Of a DNA stretch of 64,000 nucleotides, positions 50,333 to 57,512 are shown in pieces; position 1 is the stretch's first letter; each line of letters opens with the position of its first letter. Position numbers and translations under genes: made by a program. Source of the stretch: Gallionellaceae bacterium (GTDB lineage Bacteria; Pseudomonadota; Gammaproteobacteria; Burkholderiales; Gallionellaceae); contig JAIELH010000011.1 in assembly GCA_019753125.1 (NCBI GenBank), forward strand, positions 1 to 64,000, written 5' to 3'. A model generated the notes under the pieces. The model was not told where the DNA came from and made no database searches. It saw only the letters and a list, made by a program, of their open reading frames with translations.

Positions 50333-51319
50333 GATGGCGGGTACATACTGATATTTTCCAGGTGGTCGGCAATTCTGTTCAGCCTGATGGTGTTATGTAT
50401 CTTTCCTGCTTATTCATATGCAGACGCCTCAGGTACATCGCCAGCCAAGATTGTTACTGGGGCTTATGTCAACCAGATTTATGCAGTGAATCTAAAAGAG
50501 AACAAATTCTCTGTGGATTTATACGTGTGGTTCCGCTACGCAGATAATGCAAAAAATCCTCTGGATACGATGGAAATAATAAATGGGCGAATTGAATCAA
50601 AAACCATTATCACCAAGAAGAAGATAAACGGCATTAATTATGTGTCCTGCCGAATCATAGCTACCATAAACAAGTTTTGGGACGTATCAAAATTTCCGCT
50701 TGATAAACATACTATCGAAATAGAAATTGAAGATTCGGATTTAGACGAGACTAAATCTATATATGTTGCTGACACCGATAATGCCGGCATAAATCCTGAT
50801 GCACAAGTTAGGGGCTGGACGATTGCACGGGTGCAATCATCTGTAAAAAGCAAGCTATACAATACCAACTATGGCGACGCCTCACTGCCGGTAAGTAATC
50901 AATCGTCGTATTCGCGCTATATTCTTTCCATTGATGTAGTCCGTCCTGGTTATGGTCAGTTCTTCAGGTTGTTTGCACTGATGTTTCTGGCTGCCTTCGT
51001 GTCACTCCTGGCATTTCTTTTGCAGCCACACGCTGGGCCGAGATTTGGCCTTGGAACTGGGGCGCTTTTTGCCGCTGCGGCAAACGCATTTGTTGTTGGG
51101 GCTTCTTTGCCGGAAAGCAATGCTTTCACGTTAGCAGACCAACTGCAATTGATGACGAATGTGCTTATATTTTTGACGCTTTTAATTTCAACATTGTCAT
51201 TGCGAGCGTTCAACAAAGGAAAAGAAGAAGTTGCTCTGAAAATTGATCTTATATCGCTTTTCTCTTTGCCACCCTTATATATTTTTGGAGTTATGTTTGT
51301 GGTATTCGCAGCAAAATAA
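50315..51319 (+). CDS. Prokaryotic pentameric ligand-gated ion channel homologue
   Basis: The protein has 334 residues, with a signal-like segment (residues 16-36). The extracellular domain has TGAYVNQIYAVNLKENKFSV and the loop WDVSKFPLDKHTIEIEIED, matching the FPxD turn that replaces the Cys-loop in bacterial members such as GLIC. Four membrane segments follow at about residues 215-237, 244-265, 272-297 and 311-331. Known role: such proteins form cation or anion channels opened by protons or ligands. The start is GTG 50315, inside a repeat; no better start was seen. Ligand and ion are unknown. Confidence 0.85.
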   Translation: MKHIAPDGGYILIFSRWSAILFSLMVLCIFPAYSYADASGTSPAKIVTGAYVNQIYAVNLKENKFSVDLYVWFRYADNAKNPLDTMEIINGRIESKTIITKKKINGINYVSCRIIATINKFWDVSKFPLDKHTIEIEIEDSDLDETKSIYVADTDNAGINPDAQVRGWTIARVQSSVKSKLYNTNYGDASLPVSNQSSYSRYILSIDVVRPGYGQFFRLFALMFLAAFVSLLAFLLQPHAGPRFGLGTGALFAAAANAFVVGASLPESNAFTLADQLQLMTNVLIFLTLLISTLSLRAFNKGKEEVALKIDLISLFSLPPLYIFGVMFVVFAAK

Positions 51320-51321
51320 CT

Positions 51322-51355
51322 CGTAGGGCGTCAATAAGCGAAGCGCATTGCGCCG
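51322..51355 (+). repeat. Direct repeat copy B after the channel gene
   Basis: The second copy of the 34-nt repeat begins 2 nt after the channel stop codon. The pair brackets the gene almost exactly. Confidence 0.85.
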
Positions 51356-51386
51356 CTTTTGCAGCATCTACATCTGCACCAACAGA

Positions 51387-51722
51387 CTAGGCAGCAAGCA
51401 GAACAGACAGCATGCCAGAGCCATGTCCTTTTGCTTTCGGGCGAATGATGATTTCCACGTCCTTGTCCAGCAAAGTAATGAAGTGCATCAGCCGCTCGGA
51501 TGAAAAATGGTTTAGCTTGTAATGCTTGAGTTCCGATATATGCGGCTGGGGAATGCCGAACAGCGCAGCACTGTTGGCTTGGGTCAGCTTGCGCTCTTGT
51601 AGCAATTCATTTATCCGCATAGCGAGTTGCACGCGTAGCTTGCGCTCCCCGGCATCTTTGAAGCCAAGGTCGGTGAATACATCCCCACTGCCCACCTCAA
51701 TCGTTTCAGCTTTTTTTCCCAT
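51387..51722 (-). CDS. HigA-type XRE antitoxin
   Basis: From ATG 51722 (GAGGTG 5 nt upstream) the protein has 111 residues. A helix-turn-helix is seen in LTQANSAALFGIPQPHISELK. It belongs to the XRE/HigA antitoxin group (MxxGKKAETIEVG start and LDKDVEIIIRPK). The start overlaps the toxin stop by 17 nt, the toxin-first order typical of HigBA. Known role: it neutralises the toxin and represses the operon. Confidence 0.87.
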   Translation of the reverse strand: MGKKAETIEVGSGDVFTDLGFKDAGERKLRVQLAMRINELLQERKLTQANSAALFGIPQPHISELKHYKLNHFSSERLMHFITLLDKDVEIIIRPKAKGHGSGMLSVLLAA

Positions 51723-52083
51723 AACGCACCTCATAATCAGCTTTGGCTAGTTTCAATCGCTCATAGATTAAATCTACATCTGTACTCGCGGTCTTGACCC
51801 CGGACGGAGATTTTTTCTGGAAGCAATGCAACACGTAAATCGCCTGCTCAAACCGAACGGTATAAACCACACGGAAAGTGCCTCCCCGATGATCCTCCAC
51901 AATTTCCAGCACTCCTGCACCTTCACCCTTCCAGTGCTTCGCTGAAGGAGGCATACCGCCTTGCTGAACCACGCCAAGGGCATAACCCACATCATCTACA
52001 ACATCAACCGGAAAGCCCAGCAAATCTTTCTTGGCAGAGCCAACCCAATGCAGCGGCTTATCAGAGGAATGGGTGATTTTCAT
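51706..52083 (-). CDS. HigB/RelE-like (phage Gp49-like) toxin
   Basis: The protein has 125 residues. The Gp49-like pattern is DLLGFPVDVVDDVGYALGV, FRVVYTVRFEQAIYVLHCFQKKS and the C-terminal DLIYERLKLAKADY. Known role: toxins of this family are ribosome-dependent mRNA endonucleases. It is transcribed first, ahead of the antitoxin, and its start lies 14 nt from a palindrome. Confidence 0.87.
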   Translation of the reverse strand: MKITHSSDKPLHWVGSAKKDLLGFPVDVVDDVGYALGVVQQGGMPPSAKHWKGEGAGVLEIVEDHRGGTFRVVYTVRFEQAIYVLHCFQKKSPSGVKTASTDVDLIYERLKLAKADYEVRYGKKS

Positions 52084-52096
52084 GTTGCGCTATTAT

Positions 52097-52112
52097 ATAC
52101 CCTATTAGGTAT
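52097..52112. promoter_or_regulatory. Palindromic operator upstream of the toxin gene
   Basis: ATACC (52097-52101) and GGTAT (52108-52112) form an inverted repeat with a 6-nt centre, 14 nt before the toxin start. It is well placed for antitoxin binding and autoregulation; a TATAAT-like sequence overlaps it on the minus strand. Confidence 0.5.
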
Positions 52113-52139
52113 GAAATAAAAGGGCGCTATATAGCCCGC

Positions 52140-52217
52140 GTAGGATGGGTGGAGCAACGCGAAACCCATCGTTATTCAACATTCGCGATGGGTTGCGCTA
52201 CGCTCCACCCATCCTAC
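52140..52217. repeat. Inverted repeat before polA
   Basis: Perfect 16-nt arms (GTAGGATGGGTGGAGC at 52140-52155, complement at 52202-52217) enclose a centre with a second, inner inverted pair (AACCCATCG/CGATGGGTT-like). It lies between the polA stop codon and the toxin-antitoxin pair. It is a dispersed type of palindromic repeat; no T-tract. Confidence 0.8.
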
Positions 52218-52222
52218 AAATC

Positions 52223-54979
52223 TCAATGCGCCTCATCCCAATTCTTGCCCTCGCCCAATTCCACCAGCAACGGCACTTGCAATTCTGCGACGCCGCACAT
52301 CAGCCTGGGTAGCATGTCCTTGGCCAGGTGCAGCTCCACATCCGGCACTTCCAGCACCAGTTCGTCGTGCACCTGCATGATCAGGCAGCTGTGCAGTTTT
52401 TCCTGCTCCAGCCAGTGCTGCACTTTAATCATCGCGAGTTTGATCAGATCGGCGGCGGTGCCCTGCATCGGCGCGTTGATCGCGGCGCGCTCGGCGCCCT
52501 GGCGTTTCATGCCGTTGCTGGCGTTGATCTCGGGCAGCCAGAGGCGGCGGCCGAATACGGTCTCGACGTAGCCCTGCTGCCGGGCTTGGTCGCGGGTGCG
52601 CTGCATGTAGTCGGCCACGCCGGGATAGCGCGCGAAGTAGCGGTCGATGTAGGCCTGCGCCGCGCCGCGTTCGATGCCGAGCTGTTTGGCGAGGCCGAAC
52701 GAAGACATGCCATAGATCAGTCCAAAGTTGATGACCTTGGCGTAGCGGCGCTGCTCGCTGTCGACCTCGGCGGGCGCGACCATGAAGATTTCGGCGGCGG
52801 TGGCGCGATGCACGTCTTCATTATTGGCGAAGGCTTGCAGCAGGCCCGCGTCGCCCGACAGGTGTGCCATGATGCGCAGCTCGATCTGCGAATAGTCGGC
52901 GGATACGATGCGGCTGCCCGTGGGTGCCACGAACGCCTCGCGGATGCGGCGACCTTCGGCGCTGCGCACCGGGATATTTTGCAAATTGGGATCGCTGGAA
53001 GCGAGCCGCCCGGTGATCGCCACCGCCTGCGAATAGCTGGTATGCACCCGCCCGGTTTTGCGATCCACCATCTGCGGCAACTTGTCGGTGTAGGTGGATT
53101 TCAGCTTCGCCATGCCACGATAGTCGAGCAATAGCTTCGGCAGCGGGTAGTCGAGTGCGAGTTCCTGTAGCACCTCCTCATCGGTCGAAGGCGTGCCGCT
53201 CGGGGTTTTTTTCTTCACCGGCAATTGCAATTTGTCGAACAGGATTTCCTGGATCTGCTTCGGCGAATTAAGATTGAACGGCTGGCCGGCTGCCTGATGT
53301 GCCTTGGCCTCCAAAGCCATGAGTTTTTCGCCCAGTTCGCGGCTCTGGATTTTCAACAGGTCGCAGTCCAGCAGCACGCCGTTGCGTTCCATCATGTACA
53401 ACACGTGCATGCTCGGCAGCTCGATGTCGCGATATACATGCTGTAGCCCGCTCTGTGCCTCGATCTGCGGCGCAAAGAACCGGTGCAATTGCAGCGTGAT
53501 GTCCGCATCCTCGGCGGCATAACGCGTGGCGGTATCGAGATCGACCTGGTCGAAACAGATCTGCTTTGCGCCCTTCCCGACCACCTCGGCGTAGCTGATG
53601 GTCTTCACGTTCAGATGCCGCAGCGCCAGGTTGTCCATGTCGTGCGGCTTGTGGCTTTCCAGCACATAAGATTGCAGCAGCGTGTCGTCGTGGATGCCCG
53701 CCAGATGGATGCCGTGGTTCGCGAAGATGTGCCGGTCGTATTTGAGGTTCTGCCCGAGCTTGTTGTGCCGCGCGCTCTCCAGCCACGGCTTGAGCTTGTG
53801 CAGCGCATGCTCGCGTTTGATCTGATCCGGGGCGCCGGGGTAGCGATGGGCCAGCGGCAGGTAGGCGGCATGATGCGGCGTGATCGCAAACGAGATGCCG
53901 ACCAGTTGCGCATTCATCACATCGAGGCCGGTAGTTTCGGTGTCCACACACACCAGCTCGGCGGCAAGCAGTTTTTCCAGCCAGGCATCGAGCTGGGATT
54001 CGGTCAGGATTGTTTCGTAATGCGCGCTGGCGGTGCGGGTGGGCGAGCTGCTGAATAAATCATGGTTGTGAGCATTTCTACCCCCTCCCCCACCCTCTCC
54101 CTGCAAGGGGGAGGGGGGTTGCTGCGTGGAGTTCAATTCGCGCAGCCAGCTCTTGAACTCGAAATGTTCGTACAGGCTGCGCAGTTGCTCGGTGTCCGGC
54201 GCAGGCGGCGCCAGCTCGCGATAAGCCTGCGGCAACACCACGTCACACTTCACCGTCAGCAGGCGGCGCGCCTGCGGCAGCCAGCCGAGCGCGCGGCGCA
54301 GGTTTTCGCCGACCACGCCGCCGACCTCGTCGGCGTGCCGCATCAGGTTGTCGAGCGTGCCGTATTGCGTGAGCCATTTCACCGCGGTCTTGGGGCCGAC
54401 CTTCTCGACGCCCGGCACGTTGTCCACCGCGTCACCGGTCAACGTCAGGTAGTCGAGAACACGTTCCGGCGGCACGCCGAACTTTGCGGAAACACCCGGC
54501 ACATCGAGCGTTTCGTTGTTCATCGTATTGACCAGCGTAACCTGATCGTTCACCAGTTGCGCGAGGTCCTTGTCTCCGGTCGCGACGATACAGCGCACGC
54601 CATCCCGCGCCGCCTGCTGCGCCAGTGTGCCGATCACGTCGTCCGCCTCCACGCCTTCCTGCGCGAGGATATTCCAGCCGGATGCGGCGATGGCCTGATG
54701 CAACGGCGCAATCTGCCGCGCGAGATCGTCCGGCATGGCCGGGCGGTGCGCCTTGTACTCCGGATACCAGTCGTCACGGAAGGTTTTGCCTTTTGCGTCG
54801 AATACGCACAGGCTATAATCTGCCGGGTAGTCGTGACGCAACTTGCGCAGCATGTTGAGCACACCGTAGATCGCGCCGGTCGGCAAGCCTTCGCGGTTGC
54901 GCAAATCCGGCATCGCATGAAACGCGCGATACAGGAAAGAGGAGCCATCCACCAGCAGCAAGGTTTTAGCGAAATTCAT
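52223..54979 (-). CDS. polA: DNA polymerase I
   Basis: The protein has 918 residues, full length. The 5'-nuclease domain begins it (LLLVDGSSFLYRAFHAMPDL, GVEADDVIGTLA), then the 3'-5' exonuclease domain (VCVDTETTGLDVM with its DxE) and the polymerase domain (IVSADYSQIELRIMAHLSGD, RRYAKVINFGLIYGMSSFGLA, QVHDELVLEV). Known role: Okazaki-fragment processing and repair. An insert at about residues 287-300 (PPSPLQGEGGGGG) between the 5'-nuclease and exonuclease parts is encoded by a palindromic repeat. Confidence 0.98.
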   Translation of the reverse strand: MNFAKTLLLVDGSSFLYRAFHAMPDLRNREGLPTGAIYGVLNMLRKLRHDYPADYSLCVFDAKGKTFRDDWYPEYKAHRPAMPDDLARQIAPLHQAIAASGWNILAQEGVEADDVIGTLAQQAARDGVRCIVATGDKDLAQLVNDQVTLVNTMNNETLDVPGVSAKFGVPPERVLDYLTLTGDAVDNVPGVEKVGPKTAVKWLTQYGTLDNLMRHADEVGGVVGENLRRALGWLPQARRLLTVKCDVVLPQAYRELAPPAPDTEQLRSLYEHFEFKSWLRELNSTQQPPSPLQGEGGGGGRNAHNHDLFSSSPTRTASAHYETILTESQLDAWLEKLLAAELVCVDTETTGLDVMNAQLVGISFAITPHHAAYLPLAHRYPGAPDQIKREHALHKLKPWLESARHNKLGQNLKYDRHIFANHGIHLAGIHDDTLLQSYVLESHKPHDMDNLALRHLNVKTISYAEVVGKGAKQICFDQVDLDTATRYAAEDADITLQLHRFFAPQIEAQSGLQHVYRDIELPSMHVLYMMERNGVLLDCDLLKIQSRELGEKLMALEAKAHQAAGQPFNLNSPKQIQEILFDKLQLPVKKKTPSGTPSTDEEVLQELALDYPLPKLLLDYRGMAKLKSTYTDKLPQMVDRKTGRVHTSYSQAVAITGRLASSDPNLQNIPVRSAEGRRIREAFVAPTGSRIVSADYSQIELRIMAHLSGDAGLLQAFANNEDVHRATAAEIFMVAPAEVDSEQRRYAKVINFGLIYGMSSFGLAKQLGIERGAAQAYIDRYFARYPGVADYMQRTRDQARQQGYVETVFGRRLWLPEINASNGMKRQGAERAAINAPMQGTAADLIKLAMIKVQHWLEQEKLHSCLIMQVHDELVLEVPDVELHLAKDMLPRLMCGVAELQVPLLVELGEGKNWDEAH
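54081..54118. repeat. In-frame palindromic repeat inside polA
   Basis: CCCCCTCCCCCACCCTCTCC is followed by CTGCA and GGGGGAGGGGGG, an inverted repeat of the CCCTCTCCC type. The polA frame stays open and encodes PPSPLQGEGGGGG. The same repeat style lies upstream of hrcA at 16584-16661. Confidence 0.8.
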
Positions 54980-55015
54980 GTTGTTCGTTTTTATTTTCAG
55001 ACCAAAGGAAATTGC

Positions 55016-55732
55016 ATGCGCATACCATCCAAATTACCCGCACCAGCGATACCGGAAGCATGGAACTCCAAGGAAGCCTGGCGCGTGTTCGGCATTATGT
55101 CAGAGTTTGTTTCCGCCACCGACCGGCTTAGCCGGATTCATCCCGCAGTCAGCATCTTCGGCAGCGCGCGCACCAAGCCGGGCCAGCCCTATTACAAGCT
55201 TACCGAAGAGATTGCGCGGCTGCTCTCCGACGCCGGTTTCTCGGTCATTTCCGGCGGCGGGCCCGGCATCATGGAGGCCGCCAACAAGGGCGCGTTCTAC
55301 GGCAAATCACCCAGCGTCGGTTTGAATATCCAGTTGCCGCACGAACAGGTCGGCAATTCCTACCAGAACATCAGCCAGACCTTCCAGCATTTTTTCGCGC
55401 GCAAGGTGATGTTCGTAAAATTCGCCAGCGCCTACGTGGTGATGCCCGGCGGCTTCGGCACGCTGGACGAGCTGATGGAAGCGTTGACGCTGGTGCAAAC
55501 CGGCAAGACGCGCCGCATGCCGATCATCCTGGTCGGCAGCCAGTTCTGGGGCGGGATGATGGAGTGGTTCCGCACCGCGCTGCTGGACGAGGCCGTCATC
55601 AGCCCGGAAGATATGGATCTGGTACAGGTCATCGACGAGCCCGAAGCGGTAGTCAGCGCGATCTTCAAACACTACGAAACACGCGGCTTCGAGCCTTCGG
55701 AAGCGGAGCGCGAACGCCAGCTCTATCTGTAA
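55016..55732 (+). CDS. TIGR00730/LOG-family Rossmann protein
   Basis: From ATG 55016 the protein has 238 residues. The family motifs are SIFGSARTKPG, SGGGPGIMEAANKGA and the PGGFGTLDELMEALTL motif. Known role: related LOG proteins hydrolyse nucleoside monophosphates (cytokinin activation in plants); bacterial members are often of unknown substrate. It overlaps aroE by one nucleotide (TAATG) and diverges from polA. Confidence 0.9.
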   Translation: MRIPSKLPAPAIPEAWNSKEAWRVFGIMSEFVSATDRLSRIHPAVSIFGSARTKPGQPYYKLTEEIARLLSDAGFSVISGGGPGIMEAANKGAFYGKSPSVGLNIQLPHEQVGNSYQNISQTFQHFFARKVMFVKFASAYVVMPGGFGTLDELMEALTLVQTGKTRRMPIILVGSQFWGGMMEWFRTALLDEAVISPEDMDLVQVIDEPEAVVSAIFKHYETRGFEPSEAERERQLYL

Positions 55733-56541
55733 TGACCGATCGCTACGCCGTCATCGGCAACCCTGTCGCCCACAGCAAGTCGCCACAGATCCACCGGATG
55801 TTTGCAGAGCAGACCGGCGAGGACATCAGCTACGAAGCGATACTCGCCCCGCTGGATGGCTTTGCCGCGACCGTCGGACGGCTGCGCAAGGAGGGCTACA
55901 AGGGCTGCAATATCACCGTTCCGTTCAAGTTCGAGGCGTTCAACATCGCCACAGAGTTGGGCGAACGCGCGCAGGCGGCGCAAGCGGCAAACACGCTCAA
56001 GTTCGCTGGCCAAAACATTTTTGGCGACAACACCGATGGCGTAGGGCTGGTGCGCGACATTCAGGAAAACCTCGGGGTTCGTCTCGATGATCGCCGCGTG
56101 TTGTTGATGGGTTCGGGCGGTGCGGCTTACGGCGTGGTGTTGCCGTTGCTTGCGGCGGGCGCAAAACTGACCGTGGCCAATCGCACACCCGATAAGGCAC
56201 GGCAGCTTGCTGCGGCCTTTGCGGCACAAGGCCTCATCAGCGTTTCAAATTATGAAGATTTGCGCGGGCGGCAATTCGATGTCGTGATCAATGCTACCTC
56301 CAGCGGCCTGTCGGATGAAATGCCGCCGCTACCCGAAGATATTTTTGCCGGCAACGCGCTTGGCTACGACATGATGTATGGGCGCGAGACACCGTTCATG
56401 GCCTTTGCGCGCGAACACGGCGCACGGGTCGCGGATGGCCTTGGCATGCTGGTCGAACAGGCAGCCGAAGCGTTTTTCCTGTGGTGCAACGTGCGCCCCG
56501 AAACTGCGCCGGTCATCGCGGCGCTGCGCAAGCAGCAATGA
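55732..56541 (+). CDS. aroE: Shikimate dehydrogenase AroE
   Basis: From ATG 55732 the protein has 269 residues. The catalytic lysine is in NPVAHSKSPQIH, shikimate-binding NTDGVG is in FGDNTDGVGLV, and the NADP-binding loop is LLMGSGGAAYGVVLPLL. Known role: NADPH reduction of 3-dehydroshikimate. It overlaps mtgA by 4 nt. Confidence 0.97.
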   Translation: MTDRYAVIGNPVAHSKSPQIHRMFAEQTGEDISYEAILAPLDGFAATVGRLRKEGYKGCNITVPFKFEAFNIATELGERAQAAQAANTLKFAGQNIFGDNTDGVGLVRDIQENLGVRLDDRRVLLMGSGGAAYGVVLPLLAAGAKLTVANRTPDKARQLAAAFAAQGLISVSNYEDLRGRQFDVVINATSSGLSDEMPPLPEDIFAGNALGYDMMYGRETPFMAFAREHGARVADGLGMLVEQAAEAFFLWCNVRPETAPVIAALRKQQ

Positions 56542-57233
56542 AAAAACTCTGGCGCTGGTTATGGCGTGGCATCGCGGTGTTTTTTGCCTTGCTGTTGTTA
56601 TATCAGGCATGGATTTTTGCGCATGTCTGCTGGTGGGTGAAATTCAATCCCTCCACCAGCGCATTCATGGAAACGCGCCTGGAAACCATGCAGGGCAAGA
56701 ACCCCAATGCCGAACTCAAGCACCAGTGGGTGCCTTATGCGAAGATTTCCGATCATCTCAAGCGCGCGCTAATCGCGTCGGAGGATGCGAAATTTGTCGA
56801 TCATGAAGGCTTCGACTGGGAGGGTATCCAGAAAGCCTACGAAAAAAACCTGAAAAAAGGCAAAATCATCGCGGGCGGTTCTACGATCAGCCAGCAACTC
56901 GCGAAGAATCTGTTTCTCTCCACCGGACGCACTCCTTGGCGCAAGACTGAAGAGGCGATCATCACCGTAATGCTGGAAGCGGTGATGGACAAGCGGCGCA
57001 TTTTCGAGATTTACCTCAACGTGATCGAGTGGGGAGACGGCGTGTTCGGCGCCGAAGCCGCTGCACAGCATTATTTCAAGACCAGCGCGGCGCAACTCAG
57101 CGCGGAGCAGGCGGCAAAGCTTGCCGCGATGGTGCCCAATCCGCGTTATTACGATAAACACCGTGAAGCGCGCGGCCTGCTGCGCAAAACCGACATCATT
57201 CTCAGACGCATGGGTGCGTCGGATATCCCGTAA
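56538..57233 (+). CDS. mtgA: Monofunctional peptidoglycan transglycosylase MtgA
   Basis: The protein has 231 residues with one N-terminal membrane segment (IAVFFALLLLYQAWIFAHV). The GT51 catalytic glutamate is in LIASEDAKFVDHEGFDWEG, followed by GGSTISQQLAKNLFLS and RIFEIYLNVIEWGDGVFGAEAA. Known role: polymerisation of lipid II to glycan strands without a transpeptidase domain. It completes a coupled run after aroE. The 279-nt gap to the next gene shows no feature I can support. Confidence 0.96.
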   Translation: MKKLWRWLWRGIAVFFALLLLYQAWIFAHVCWWVKFNPSTSAFMETRLETMQGKNPNAELKHQWVPYAKISDHLKRALIASEDAKFVDHEGFDWEGIQKAYEKNLKKGKIIAGGSTISQQLAKNLFLSTGRTPWRKTEEAIITVMLEAVMDKRRIFEIYLNVIEWGDGVFGAEAAAQHYFKTSAAQLSAEQAAKLAAMVPNPRYYDKHREARGLLRKTDIILRRMGASDIP

Positions 57234-57512
57234 CGGCATGATGGCTTAAATCCCATATCCGCCTTGCGGGTATGGTGCGCCCCATGCGCCCGCACTTGCA
57301 GAACCACAAACACCACATGTCTGGCAAGAAGTTTTCACAAGCTGTGCGCATGATTTTTGCGGGTGGTTGGGTTACTATTTCGCCGTGCGCTGTTTGCATA
57401 CATTGAACAACCAATTCATGCACCGCCTTTTCTACCTCCTCCAGCTGTCCAGCCCAATACAACCGTCGTGGGCTCCTTGCTATTGCATGCTCATGGATAA
57501 ACAACGGACGCG

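Noticed and set aside
57202-57504. A 100-codon minus-strand frame between mtgA and the GGDEF-EAL gene
   Set aside because: It overlaps the mtgA end, shows no signal or known domain and has no clear ribosome-binding site.
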